DNA from: Apteryx mantelli
Lineage: Eukaryota > Chordata > Aves > Apterygiformes > Apterygidae
Assembly (NCBI RefSeq): GCF_036417845.1
Contig: NC_089980.1
Span: 43,584,501-43,648,500, forward strand
Reading direction: 5' to 3'
DNA: 64,000 bases
Numbering within the stretch: the first letter of the stretch is position 1; every line of letters starts with the position of its first letter. The translations under genes and the position numbers were made by a program. The notes beneath the pieces were generated by a model. That model was not told where the DNA came from and ran no database searches. It saw only the letters and a list, made by a program, of their open reading frames with translations. Positions 1 through 15,124 of the stretch are shown here, piece after piece.

Positions 1-2624
1 CAATTAATATTATATTAGTAATATATAGCAAGCAAATACATTTATTGATGTGGTGGTTTTGTACATTCATACAAGGAGAAAATGGTGAATACTATGCTAA
101 GAAAAATAGGATAAATCTCATAACTCACCTTATTACAGGAGTCAATATCAATCATGCAAATAACCCAGAATATTTTCCCAGAAAATAAAAGAAAGCATGA
201 GTAATTAATCAACAGAAAAATTTATTTGTTTGCCTCCTTTTACACTACTTTACAAGACCTCTGAGCTGTTTTTTCCTGCTTCTCTCTTCAGCGCAATACC
301 ACCAGTTTAGAGAGCAGGAGAATGAACAAACTGGGAGGTAGTATTACAAACAAAATCCAGGAAACCAAACACAGAATGAATATTTAATATAATTAAATGG
401 AATGAGAGAGGTATTCACAAAATGCTTGAGCAATGCTACAGTGAAGAATGCTGTATATTTCAATTCATTCCCTGGACCTTCAGTAAAGGTTTCAGAGGGC
501 TCCCACTTCCATTCTTGAGACTATTAAATGCAACAGAAGCAAAGAAGAGGTTTGACAGTCTGAACAGTTATACTGATAACACAATTGCAAAGTCCTTAAG
601 TGTCTTTGCAAAGGTTAAAAAAAAAGAAGAAAAATAAAAAAGCAAGATTCTTTTTATTTTACAAGTCACCTTTTAAAAAGGTAAATGAAGACTTCAGACT
701 TTCCAACTAGTTGAAACTTCAGACTTCAGAATTAACTTTTCCTCAAAATTTAAATTGTGTCAGAGAACTACAATTATCAGAATACTAAACATTGATTAAA
801 GCTTTTTATTTTCTATGCCTCAAACATGAAATTATCAAACTTTGTTTCTTTATACTCTAAAAGTTTAGCAAAGAAGCTACTTTACCTTAAGTCACTTATA
901 CAAAGTAAGTACTTTCTTATTAACTCAAACACTAAGGCCCATGGCTTCAATATAGGTGCAATAATAAAGGATACTGTTATTACCAGCAATTTATAGCTTT
1001 GAATCATATTGTCTGGGAACCCTAAACTCAATAAAAATCGTATAAGAGACAACACACTGCAACTGTCAAACTCATGCAGTCAGGTCTTGGTTTTAGTAAC
1101 ATGAGAGTACAAAATAATATATAAAGGAAAGATGCACTGTTTGACATTTTCCCTTGACAACTTTCTAAGTACACTTATTAACCACTTGGTTCTTTAAGCT
1201 CTGGCATAGTAAATTAAATGCCTCAAGATTAAAAAATAAGTTCTTCCCCTGTCACAATACTCTTTTGCTCTTTGGAAAAAAGAAAACAAATAGAAGACCC
1301 CCAAAATCCTCCCATACTATCAATAACTGCTATTAAACCCGAATTTTCTCACTCATAGCATCTCACTGACCAAGGTTTTTCTAAAACTTCAAGATATAAA
1401 TACAATTCCAGCTTTCATTTGCATTTTAACTAATTCACCCCTCTGTCATTGTTTACCCATCAGCTACAGCAATGCAACCAGTGTTGTGCTAGCAGTTTCA
1501 AAGGAACAAAGGCTATATTCATTTTTGCATTTTCTGCTACTAAGAGAACAGTGAATACATTGCAGTAGCATTCATTTTCCTTTCTTTATTACACCTATTA
1601 TAAACCATTCACACAACAAGTGTTTGTTTCTGTAATACACCATGAACATTTCATCCCAGAGCACACAAAAAAGTCCAGCAGCCTTTGCAATCATCCAGAA
1701 AAAAGAAGAGTTTTTGAACAAACTGTTTCCTCTCAGCTGCCAATGGGATAGACAGTCATATCCATCTTTGTTCCATAAAGGAGAACATTTTATTTTGAGA
1801 CATGTATCAATTTTTAGTTGGGACAAAACACATGGTTAAAAAAAGCATGTCTGAATGGGACTGACTAACCAGACGAATGCTTTGGTCTTCAGTGAAGATT
1901 CCCTGATGTACAAAGCAGTGCCCTTTATACACCTGGTCCAAAGGTTTAGCAAATTCTTATTTTACCATTCTACAGTTGAAGGTCAGTGACTATAGCTGTA
2001 TTTCTGGCATTTATTGTACGTAACATGAAAAAGTTGCATAATTTTATAGAAATGTCTCAAACAACTCAAAGGTTAGGGAAAAGCAGAACACCTGTAAAAG
2101 AATACTAGTCTTCTCTATAAAAGCTATGTTGTATAGAAGTTGTACATTCCATCAATACTACAAGTAATTATAAAAGCAGAACTTGCATGGATAGACTAAT
2201 ACTTTTTTTTTTTGCTCCATTATTGACTTGTTTTCCAAACTATTCAGACTTTTGAAACTGTACTATACCAGACTTCACACTCTGAAATTTTAGAGCGTAA
2301 GGCTTGTTCTGGATTAAAGGCCTATTTCTTATACAGTATATGCATCCAAATCTCACTGTAAAGGTTTTTTTGTGTATGTATCAATTATTTATTATGGTAA
2401 AGACTGGTAGTAAAATTACAAATATTCCAAACTAATTTAAAGTTCACAGCACTGAATGTTAAACTTTCATACTAATGACAGCTACTGCCCTTCTCCCTTG
2501 CCCTGCCACTTCTCCTCTGATTTAACAGGAAAGTATGTGAATTTGAGAACCTGCTGATTCAGGACACCTTACCTTAAGTTATTTTTTAAGCATCTTTTTT
2601 TCCTCCCACTACTATGATCTAAGT

Positions 2625-2653
2625 CCCATCCCATCCCAACCCATCCCATTCCC
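2625..2653. repeat. (CCCAT)n microsatellite
   Basis: CCCATCCCATCCCAACCCAT continuing CCCATTCCC: an imperfect pentanucleotide repeat of nearly six units. Confidence 0.8.
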
Positions 2654-5600
2654 ACCCTCTTCAGCCTTCTGTATGGTTAATAATCCTATCTTGTTCCCTA
2701 CTTTGAGGAATATACTTGATTGCCCTGCAAAGGGAAAATTCTGTTGCTACCAAGGCTCCTGATACAGCTTTGCAGTACAGAAAGACACTGGTTCACACTT
2801 TTAATGCCTTGGAAGAAGGAGAGACTACTGTCCCGAGCTGTATGGGTATAATATAAACCAGATGCTCTGGTGCATTGAGCAAACTATTAGTTTAACTACA
2901 TCTTGACAGAGCAAGACTAATAAATACTTACACATTTGTGTTTGTTTTTCACCTTTGCAGGTGATCTTTACCATTACCCAGTTAAAATATCATAAGTTAG
3001 CATCACTAACCTATTGTTAGCAATATTAGCTTCTGTATTTATGTAACTGAATATTAAAATCAGCTGTGTTGGACTTAGAGCTAAGGAAGCTGTATTTAAA
3101 ACATCTGATTTCCAAATCAGAGATGAGGCTCAGTTCAATCAGCTGAAACAAAAATATTATGCTTTGACAAATAAAAAAACATTTTAAACATAACATAAGA
3201 CTGTTACACTGTTAAATCAGACAATTTTATATTCTATGGATATGCAAATAGCAAGAAAAGTAACTTATAAATAACCTCGATGACTGGACATCCACCTGAG
3301 ACTTTTCACATGAACTTTAATTCTTCTCATTGCATTGAAGTGTGGAGGATGTCTGAGGATATTGCTTGTGACCAATGTAATTTTGTTTTGTGATTAAACT
3401 CAGGACACAAAACCAGAAGTCCTTAACTTCAATTAAAAAGCAATAGCTCTGACCTCTGTGGGCTGTACACAACAGACCCTGCCTGGGGCAGGGGGAGAGA
3501 AAAAGAAGAATCTATGCCCATGCTGGAAGCGGCAACCCTTCTGCGTAAAAGGATTCTGCCTAGCACCCTTCCTCCATCCCACCCACCCAAAGCTTCACAG
3601 AACAGACCTGCTTGCCTTGGCCACAAGAGAAGTTGCTTAGGCTGAACTAATTAGAAATACATTGATAACTTTGCAAGTTGCATAAAAATAAACAAGTCCA
3701 CATCTTTTCAAAAAGGTAGAATCAACTTTTTGTAAGTCTAACAAATATCTGAAGAAAGTAATCTCCAACTCAAAACTGTTTGGAGATAATTTTTGTGTCA
3801 CATGACCTATGTATACCACTACACAAGAATCTGTCAAAGAACTAGTCATAAATACAATGCTAACACAATTCTGAGAGCATATTTCTCCTGAAACAACTTG
3901 TCAGCAGGTACAATAATAAATTACTCAAGTGATGCACCTAAGGGGGAAAATATCCTTTTAAATACATAGGAGATGAATTCTGCCAGTAATTAAACACACA
4001 AAAGAGTAACCAATCAGAAGTCAAAGAGATACTGTCTTATGACATTAAACAAGTCATTGTACATCCACAATGTCTGTGTCCACAGCCATAGAAAAACATT
4101 TCACATTAATATTTAAAATACTAATAAGTCACCTTGTATTTATGACTCACGTTCATGTGTGTAAACTATGAGCAGATCTAGTGTTAGTTATTCATCCTTT
4201 TCTATGGCATTTCTTCATTTGAAGGCTATGTAGTTTTACCACAACACTGAAAGCAAACTACTGATTAAATATACAGCAGTTCATGTTCTGTTATTCTGCT
4301 GGTTGGTAAAAATATTTAAATGTAAAACTATATTGTTTATTCCAATATACAGCTTATTTCAAAGTTGTTAAAAATTGGTGCATTATCAAATGTATACATG
4401 TTTAAAAAAAAAAAGAAAGAAAAGAACTACACAATTACATTTAGAATGCAATAAAGTGAAGTGAACATGCATGAGCCTATCAAAGCTCTACTCCTGAACA
4501 ACCACCCCACTAAGATATTCACAACATTTTACTTCTGGGTCCAGTCCTAGAAGTCCATAAGCATTGTTTGATCATATTACATGAGTATGGATGGCAATGT
4601 AATATTTTCAGAGGCACCTGAGTGTCAGTGGAATCTGACACACAATCAGCCAGATGCTTTGAAAGCATTTATTATATTTGGGCTTTCAGTGAAGGACACT
4701 GGATTACAAGAGCTGTGTTTGTCTTGTTACTCATGAAAGATAGAGTTCTTTTTGCTTTTAATCTGATTGTGTTTCCTCAGTAAACAAATCTGAATGCAGC
4801 TTTCACAAGATAAAATACATTACAGGCTATGCTACTTGATCAGAATTCAGGTGGTTTTAATTCATTCTTAAGCTTTCCAATATTCAGAAGCGTACAAAAA
4901 GGCTAACCAATCTCATTTAGTGAGAGACACCCACCCATGCAATGAGAGAGGAAGCTGAGACTATCATGTTCCCCAGGCTGAAGATCCATCGATGCATCTC
5001 TATCAATGCAATTTAATTTTTTCATTTTCACTACCTAGGGTATGGAAACATACCTTAGCTACTTTTCTTAGGAATCTCTTCCAGCCTCATGCATTTCAAT
5101 ATCATCTTCACTCTTCCTAGTGACACATGAGGGATTAAGTAAGGTTCAAGTCCTTTCTCACTTTTGTCCCCTACAGAGCTGGAGTTTGACCGTACCTGCA
5201 CACTACAACAAAATGCTGTTCCGCACTTTGTGTGAAACTCAGTCTAAATGACTACTCGCAAATTTCACAGCATACAAGTAACCCTTCCCTGTACTCCCAC
5301 CCAATCACAATTCAAAATTAGTTCCTGTAGGTAGCAAGCAACATATCCAATACAGAGCATTCGGCACTCTCCATACATACAAATTTAGAGACAGATTTAT
5401 GAATGGAAGGTAATAAGATAAATAATTTGGTTTTCAATCTTCTATGCATTTTCCTCAACTTTATAACTAAACTCTTGCGGCTGAACTCATTCACACTTCT
5501 ACTAACCTGACGTATTTCCTGGTCTATTTTGTATCACATTTCTCTGCTTTTATCCAATCACTGTGAGAAGTGATTCTATTTTAGATTTGGAACAATTCTA

Positions 5601-8121
5601 GTACAGAACTTTCTGAATTATTAACAGTTTACAATTTCACATAATGTCAACTTGATAAATTATTTTTGCAGGTTAGGGGACTTTTTCCTTCCTGTAAAGT
5701 AGACATAAATATTTTTGTATGATTGTTGTTCCAAATTTAGGTTTAGCAAAATTGAAGTTTTAATGAAAAATGGATTTATCTTATAGGTCAATCTCTTTGT
5801 GGCAGCTCTGCAAAGCATGGTGTATACAGCTAGCACTTACAAATAATAACAAATTACATAAAGCTCAAAAAAAAACAAGTAAAAGGCTTGTTTTAAAAAA
5901 AATTCCCATTAATTTTATAATCTTAGTATTGCAGATCTACAATAGAACAAGTAAACTTTACACAATAATCTGACCAAACATAAGAAAGGCTTGCTAATCT
6001 AATATCTTCTCAGCATCTAACTAATGAAAAATGCAAGAAAGCAAACAGTATGTATGCTAAATCACAGGGGTTTAAGTGTTTAGATTATTAATCAAATGTG
6101 TTATCAACAGCAATAAATCCTGTTTGGAAACAATTCTGACATAAACAATCTTTTGAGTTAATCAATGACCCACAAATTTAAACTCCCAAATTTAATTAGC
6201 TTTATCAGTCCACTTTTAGTCATGTGAATTCTGTTAATTCATACAGTTCATTCAAGACAAGCACTAGCTTACTCTGAACTACGCGAAGTTCATTAGCAGT
6301 CCGCCTTAAGAAAATAAATAATCAAGATCTTTCCAAGATCTTAAATATTACCACCAATACACTATCTACTCCTTCAAAGTCTAAGGTAAAATTGTAGAAA
6401 GCATGGTTATTTCCCATTCTACTGTATGCAGCTTGCTTTGTCATAATGCAATTGCACATGAGCAGAGATTTTTTTTCTCAAGTAAGAGTTTTAACAAGTT
6501 TGCAGAGAAGTATGCAGTGTCTGCATATTTAATAAAATAGAACAAATTTTGTGCCTATCAGCTTGACATTTCCCTTATAAATTTATAACCAAAGCCTTTA
6601 TGCAAGTACAGTAGATCTAAAATTTGATGGTTAGAGAACAGAGACCACTAAGAGAATAAGGTCACCCGAAAATGTAGGTTTTATTCTTTGACAAAAATAA
6701 AGATTCTTAACATACCTTTCCTCCTAATTCCTCACAAGTAGAAAAGAAAACAAGGAAACTAACAGAATAATCAAAATGTGAATGTGCTTTACGCTCTCCC
6801 CTTCCCACCTCCTCCAAAATTCTGCCACAGCCTAGATTAATTCTATAGTGCACACATCTGTGATAGCCTTTCTCACCTTGCGCCTTGAAAGCTCACTGGA
6901 AGGAGCTCTTACTTGACAACTGTTCGTGTGAAAGACCCCTAAGACTGCAGCTACTGCAGAGGGCAGTGTGGACCAGCTGAAAGGTAGCTCACTCTTCCCC
7001 ACTAAGTTATGCTAGTCATCTAGCGTAAATTGCCTCTATATACCAGCAGGCTGGCCATAAGAAATGAGCTGCTCCATGTGCCATTCAATGGATGACAAGG
7101 CAGATGATATTACTTTCCAGAAAGGGTGTCACAAGTAAAGCTCTGATGAGATCCCTGCTTAATGCATTATGCCTTTCTCATATTTCACACGGAGCACTCC
7201 CTTGTTGACAGGCAATTGCATTTCAATGACTAGTATGTAGGCAATTCAGCGTGTATGTTTTGCTTTAAAGTTCAGGGGTTTTAAACATCTAGTGAAAAAA
7301 CAATTCTTCATCCCATATCCTTCATCCTGTAACTGGAGGAGGAAACCTTTATACAGACTGGTATTTTGGCATTCTTGTATAGCCTTCGTGATACAGATTA
7401 AAGCAACAAACACAAACTGCAGTCTTCACATTTGTCATTTTCACAAAGTAGCTTTTAATATTTTGCAAATATTTAAAGTAGACAGTTAGCTTTATTTACA
7501 TGAATAAAAACAAGGATGCCATAGCACTCACAGAAACCCTTATGCTATCCTCATCATTTTCCTATTTTGGAATAACATGGAGTAAATGAGATCAAGCAGG
7601 AATATTTGCCTTCCTTAATTATTCTGCTTTGCTAATTGAGACCAAAGGGATAAATCACAATCACTGCACTTATTTCATCTAATTCAGACAGTGAGAAATT
7701 AGGGGCCAAGTGAGACATTTCATTTGTTTGCATGCAGAACAAACGGCAAAGGTCTGTACGTGAGATCAGCTTTTTATGCATTTGTGAAAATAATCTTAAG
7801 CAAAGAAACTGTTACGAAACACAGAGTGATCATAAACAGTAGGTAATAAAAATGTGACCCATAATATTACCTCAACCTGAAGGCTTATCCAAGCTACATG
7901 TAACCTTGTCAGTACACAAGGAGAACAAGCAAGTTTTAACCACCTAATCTCTATCCACTGTGACAGGCTGGAACTGTAAACTGCAACTGCACTGCTTCAT
8001 TAACTGTGTCAAATTAATGTTGAATTGTAAATAGAAGCAGTGGTTAAAAGGGTTTTTGTAAATTTAAGCAAGCAAGCAGTGGTATCAGTCCATAACCCTT
8101 CAGTCATTTCTAGTCTATGGA

Positions 8122-8172
8122 GGGTGTGGGTGTGGGTGTGTGTCGGGGGGAGGGGGCAGGGGTGGGGAAGGG
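8122..8172 (+). repeat. G-run tract with strong quadruplex potential
   Basis: Eight G-runs of three to six bases in 51 bp (8122, 8128, 8134, 8145-8150, 8152-8156, 8159-8162, 8164-8167, 8170-8172), with loops of one to eight bases. It stands out in AT-rich intron DNA. The left part is also a GTGTGG repeat. Confidence 0.8.
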
Positions 8173-9403
8173 AGTAATGTTTCCATGACTCTGCTTGATT
8201 TGGCTTGAATTTATTTATCTATTTGAAGTTTTCAGTCATACATCTGTGTGTCTACAGCTTTATCCTTTACTCATAGAAGGTTATTTCTGAAATGAGACAA
8301 GAGAATCCTCTCTCACTTTCCACTTTCACCAAAGTACCACAGCAATTTGGGAAATTAAGCAGCAGATGCAGCAAAACAAAGGTATCTCCAACTACAAAAC
8401 TAATGAATAACAGATACGTAACCTATGAATGCCATATACATTGTTTTCTTGCCCCTTACTTCCCAATACTTTTACATAACACCCTGCCCCGTGAACAGTA
8501 GACTGGCAGGTGCAAAATTCGGATCTTTTAACTACCTGACCATCATTTTACCCAAGTCAGTTTATGTAAGGAGCTGTTTTCCATTCTGTTATGAGAAGGG
8601 AAAACACTGTCTATGCTTTTTCATAAGTAATGTTTATATTAAACTAACACAACCAGAATCAAAGTGAATTAAACTCTTTTTAGCTATCGTTAAGTAGGAA
8701 AAATTGAACTAGCAGTCTATAAAGACCTCTGTTGTGACAAGGATAACATCACATTGATTGTTTGCAACATATTGTGCTATATGATTTTAGCAGAAATAAT
8801 GGTTTCTGAACAATACGTACATATATGTAGCTTAAAATAAATATATAGAAACAGTAAGGAAGACATCTGTCAGCAGGCTGGTAGAAGACATACATCTTCC
8901 ATGTTCTAGAAGCAGTGTTGTTGCAGCCCTGATGGTCTAAGGATATAGGCAAAATTGATTTTGGAGACAGAGGTAATAGCTTTTAACAGATCAACTAGGT
9001 ACACACTTAGAAAAAGTCAGTTTCCGCATGTATTGAAGAAATGCTTCTGTGTCCAAAAGTTAGTCTACGTTTGCCAAATGAGGTACTCAGTTATCTGATA
9101 AAAACGTAGCATCTGCCTTCAGAATTTCTCTTGTATAGAAGGTGACAAGAAAGCTGAGCAAAAGAAAGGAAAGCATTGTTGATTAATCAACTAATAATAA
9201 ATCCCAAGATGAGCATCATCTACACTGTTTCCCATACTCCCTTCTCTGATTGCCTCTGCATACACCCAAAGAATCCAAGCCTTTGGACCTCCACTGTTTG
9301 TGTCACAATTTTACTTCATAACAAACCTTAAAAACAATACGAATATATTTGGTCTACTAATTTACTAAAGTATTTATTGGTTGAGTGGCCTTAAGTGTTA
9401 TTC

Positions 9404-9425
9404 AAAAAAAAAAAAAAAAAAAAAA
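9404..9425. repeat. Poly(A) run, 22 bases
   Basis: Uninterrupted A22 in the intron. No retrotransposon body was recognised next to it, so it may be simple slippage. Confidence 0.9.
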
Positions 9426-12400
9426 CCCACAAGATCTTCCCTGATTTTCTTTTTATGACATCCATATCAGCAGAAAAGCTGTTAAAATAGTCAAAATTGT
9501 GTTCAAACAAAATGCATTTCTTTTACAGCTATTTTCATCTTGAAAATTGATAACTGTGCATGAGCATTCTTCAGTGCCACAGTAAGTCATCAACTACACA
9601 TGACCCATCTACATAATGACAGCTTTAGGAGAAGCAATTTCAGCTTTTATAATGACAAAGAATTATCAAAAGTTACAAAGAAATCAAGGTTCTCTCTCTC
9701 TCTAAAACACACTTTCAAGTTTTCTAACTACTTTCAGCAACATAAGGACTACTTAAAAGCAATTCTGTATTAACGTTTGCAACAAGAAAGTTGTTAACAG
9801 AACACAGAAATCCACTAGTAAATCAGCAAACAAATCATAATGACAGAAAGAATGCTAATAAGAAAGCAGCTAAAATACCAACTGTCTCAATGGCATCTAA
9901 AGTCTAGCATGTGCTGAGAACCTGATTTGAAGAAATAAATTTGAAAAAAAAAGAAACTGAAAATTATAGCAGCCTTAAGTATGTTGTCTGAAAGCTACAG
10001 GTTTAAGTTTCTTAAACCCCTGGCCTAATTCTATTTAGTTTGGGTATCCAATTACAGCAGTTTCGAAAGCAACCAGTAATCTTTTAACTGAATTTCACAT
10101 GCATTTCAGAAGACATGTCAACTCAGGCAACTGAGTACTAACCTGTAATTCTAGAGTTCTTCTTTTGCCAGAAAGTGATGAAATTTCAAGTATGTTAGTT
10201 TATTTCAACAGAATGATGTCACACATTGGTTTGCTGTAATAATGACACACTTTATGTTTTTCTTTTACCATTTTAATCTGTCTTTACAAGTCATTTGAGC
10301 AGGACAGGAAGTGTTAATTATTCACCAGACAGATTGCTGGTCTTGCCTGAATTAGTCACATGAGAACACTAATAGTAAAAGACGACACTGCATCACAGGA
10401 TAATGGATAATAATGGGGTCCTATCTTCATCATGAGAGTGCTACAAAACCACCTGAGACTTGCAGATATGTAACGCAGGCGGTTCTTGCTCTTCTAATTG
10501 CATAGCAACTCTTCCGATTGAGAGGGACTGCCTCCACCCACCACAAACACTTCCTTCTCCATGAATACCCTTGGAAACAACATGTCAATAGGCCAATGTT
10601 GTTCTAGAGTAAGTTCTGATTTAAAAGAAACACCCCCCCACACACACAGGACAGAGCTTGAGAAACTGTAAATACTCCTTGCCAAAGTCTTTCATTCGAG
10701 GCTCCTAAAGTACTGTGGAATGAAATGAAGAGTGATATATGCTTCATTAATGAAGGAGAACATGTAAGAGAAAAAACACAGGCTGACCGTCACACAGTCA
10801 ATCAGCAGCAAAACAAGTAACACATCCTTTCCAAACTTAAGAGCCAAGAAAGAGACTTAAGGAAAAAGAGACCAAAAAAAAAAAAAAACCCCATCCCAAA
10901 ACAACCAAATCTTTTATTATCCTTATCTTTACGGGTTTATAGTTTCTAATCTTTTGTGATAAGTGTAAGATGTAACAAAAACAATTTAACATTAGAGGTT
11001 CAACATCTATATATTTGGAATTACAGTACCCAAGCAGCAAGTCAAAACTGCAATAGGTCTAATGTCCATAATAAAACCAATTACTTTACTAACAAACTAC
11101 AGGCAAAAGAAGAGAAAAATATACATAGTGACAATCAATAGTTCTGTTTCCAATTTCTAATACCTAACTAATTCTGGAGAAGATACATGCTATAAAAGAG
11201 GCACGTTAAGGGTGTCAAAAACCCTCCATGCATTTCAACAGAGCAGCAGAGTTAGTCCACTTCCTTAAATCAAATGAGGAGTCAACATACTCCATATTAA
11301 GTTAATAATTAATTCCAAGAAAAGTTCAATTTCAATTACTTTGCCAAGTAGTATTAATCACAAAGCCCCAATGCCAAGAAAAGAAATTTGAAGTGTTCAA
11401 ATACTATTGTTAATTGCTTTCTTTTGAAAGCCCCAAAATGATAAGCTAACATGTAGGGAAGTTACTGAGTATATATTGATTAATCCTAAAAGCCCTATAT
11501 CAATTATAGCACAACTGACTGTTCATCCACAGATCTAGGTAAAAATAAAGGGAAAAAAAAAAAGCAAGTTTTCAGCTGCTTCAAAGAACTGCTGTAAATT
11601 TTGAGCATTTTTAGAAAGGAAATCACAATACTTACCATGACAAATTTTTCCTATTAAACTGAATAATTAAACTAACATGCTTACAAGATGAAACTAGGAG
11701 AGAACCTTTACAGTAGAAACACAGAGGTTAAAAAAGCTTTCACTCCTTCAGAGAAGCATGCAATCAGAAGTTCATTCTAAAAATAAAAATTATTAGATGT
11801 AAAATTGATTAATATGTTAACAATTCAAGAGAACACTAGAAACCTATCTGCACTGAGAAGCGAACATTTGTTAACACACGTGCAATTTTAGAAACCATTA
11901 TTGTCCATTAGTTCACTGAAGGAATTAAAAAAAAAAAGCAACACTAGGACATTAAACAATGAACAAGCATTACTACATGTGACACTAATGCCTGTTCTTG
12001 TAGACCGGTATTGGCAATACCTGATCTAAGATTTACCTTCTTTCTCCAACTAAAAATGCATTTCATTGAGCAATATTGAATCCTTGTTACAGAAAAAGTT
12101 TCACAGACATATAATTGATTTACCAGCAACCTAGACTCCTTAATATTGATAATACCTTGGCCCAAAATAGCATCTAATCAACAGTTAGAAAGACAGTGCA
12201 ATTTCCAATACTGAGGGATTCTTGCTAAATGACAGCACTTCACCTACTTTAAGACTATATATGCAACTTCCTCTGAGACACCGCTAACAGCGTGTAATTA
12301 GAGATCAAAACACTGCTGTCATGGCAACAAGGCTGATCTCAGTAACATAGCCATATTGTGATGGCTGATTGTGTTTTAGCAGTTATGTCAATGAGGACAC

Positions 12401-15124
12401 GATTTTGGATTCTGCTTTTCAAATTCCACATTAAGAAGTCATCATGGAACAAGCCTGCTATTCGTAAGCACTTCTAATCTAGTATTATGCTCCCTTCCTC
12501 TCTCCCTTTCTTAAGAGTTGAGGGATTAAACAGGACTTTTTCATTCAAACAAGCAGAAGTTAAACATACACATTACTAAAACAAGTCCTCAAGTTAAACA
12601 GCTCATCCAGCATCAGATAGTAAGTAGACTAAAGAGCTAGAAACTAAAGATAGTAATCATTAAACAACCTCTTTTTCTCTCAGTTTCTCTGATGGCTTAC
12701 AAAAATTATTTTTAGGAAAACCAGTTTGTATCTCCATCCAGAATTTTCTCACTTTCTTGCTTTAATTTGCACCAAATAATGATTGTAAATCGAAGACTAA
12801 CCAAAATATATTTATTAAATGATGTAATGCCAATGGAAGTAATTTTTAAAAATATGTTTCTCTGAAACACTCATAATACAAATGCTACAACCTTAAGAAA
12901 CTGAAATTTATCTTCCTCACATCGACCTACATTGTTCAAGTTCAGAGCGTGCATATGGTGGCCAGATTAAACAGCAGGAAGTGAACAGGATACCTACGAT
13001 TCTTTGTCAAATAATGTAGGGAAGCGATCCCTGCTGCAGGTAACTGGAAGGCCCTAGAGGACGTTATATGTAAAAATCCATCAGCAATTCCCCAATATGA
13101 CTTCTCTGTACAAGTACCACAGTTACCGCAATGCTACTATTCAAATGCTATCAATAGAGAAATTGAACACACAACTGTTAAATGCCTTGGGTCCCCAATT
13201 CTAGAAATGTTCAGTCCCTCCATCTGAAATATTTTTCTGAATATGCGTAAAGAAACATTTACAGTAAATGGAACAATGTATTACAGTACGCTGATTTCTC
13301 CTGAGCTCCAAATTTCAAAAAATGGGTTTAAAAAAATTAAGTTTAAACCCTACATTCCTTACGCATATAAAATTCCCACGAATTCAAAAACAATTCATCC
13401 CTAACATCTATGGTGTTACTTCAAGACCTTAAATTAGAAGATAATGGTTGGGCATTTTTGCATGAATCTAAAAAATGCCACCCCACTTCTACTGTATATT
13501 GATGTCATCTCTGCAGTCTGAGGTCACTGACTGTCGTCATTCACACAAAGGCTTCATTTTGCATTAGCTGCATATAGTGTCTTCACCGGTATTCTCCTAT
13601 GTGGCCTTCTCAGCGTTCAGAGGGGTATGCCTTTTTCATAACCTATCAGCAAATAAACAGACCTAACCTCCCTTATAAATCCAGTTCATGCTGCAGTTAT
13701 TGCCCAATTTTCAATTTCTTCTTTCAGAAATGAAGAAGTGGCTCCTTGCTAGTGAGTCCTGCCTACACTGAATTGACGGGAAATGTATCCTTCCAAAGTG
13801 CCATCTGAGCAAAACAAGTTGAAAGGGATTCATCTGGGGGGTGGGGGAGAGAATAGTTCAATCTAATTTACCTGCCTAAACTGAATATGAATTTTTTCTC
13901 TGACATCCAAATAAGGGTTTCACCACAGTCAAGATGAAATAATGCCATAACAAATCCACAAGATATTTGTGTTAACACTTTCAAGATCCCAAGGCATTCC
14001 ATCAGGGTTGCATATTTGAGGAGATACAGAGGAGCACACTGAAATTTTAAACTTTAAAGAAAATCAGCACTATTTTGCTATGAAATTATATCACATTCAT
14101 CATTTCTGCCTACTGCCTCTAAGGAAGCCTGCATTTTTTTTCAATATGCACAAGTTTCTAATTTAAAATCATTTTAAAATCCAATTAAAATTGTCATAGC
14201 ATGTTAAGGAAAATACTTATGTCAAAACCAAGCATCCCCAATGAATCTACTCCTCAAGGATCACTTTCTAAAGTTACTTCTTTGCACCACTGCAATTTCA
14301 ACACCTTAAAGGAAGTATTGGGTTATGATGCTTCCATTATTTCAAGATTTTAATATTACAGCTGAGCCCAACATGCATTAACATATTTGTGCAAGTTTGA
14401 TGTTGGAGTGGTTAAAATTTATGCAACGAAAACCAGTAGCAGTATTCTGTTAAAACTGACACCAATATTATAACCCTCTAACAGACTGGGCTTACCATTA
14501 GAAACTTATTGAACAGGCTTTGAGTCCTACTTAAAATAAAGCAGTAGACAAAACACAACATAACTATGCTACCATACAGTAGTTGAACATTTTACTAATT
14601 ACTGTTAAATTTTGTAGCACTAACTAAATCACAATACCTTTAACTAGTCACTGTTTACAAAAGAAAGCTAAGAAGATGCTGACAAGAAGATAGAAAGAAA
14701 AATGGTAGGTGACCTAGGTGCCATGACTTTCATGCTCTTAACTCCTCCAAGCTTCACTAAGTAGCACACAAAACCTATTTCATTCTTGTTAGTTCCACTG
14801 ATAGGAGCAGCAGCTATGAAACTGAATTTCACTCTGATTGATGAGGAAGTTACAGCTAGATTAAAAGCTGTGGGACACATCTGTCTATAATTAGCATTGC
14901 ATCCATCTATAATTAGAAAATATTTTCCACAACAGTTTTTTATATGAAGATTTGAATAAATTCATGGTTTAAGCAATTATTTGTTTTCCCAAATTCTGGC
15001 TTCACTGGAGAACTAAACAGATATTTTTAATCAACCAACCAGGCCTGGTTTTGTATCTTCTTAAATGAAACACCCTCATATACCATATGCTTGAATTTAT
15101 TCATTTCTTAGAATTATCACACAG

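Noticed and set aside
2625..2653. CCCAT repeat considered as telomere-like or a structured regulatory tract
   Set aside because: The unit is not TTAGGG/CCCTAA; it is an ordinary microsatellite.
14668..14880. Minus-strand open frame with TAGGTGCC-like motifs resembling a turtle repeat
   Set aside because: The resemblance is only a few short motifs and could not be extended to an ordered alignment.
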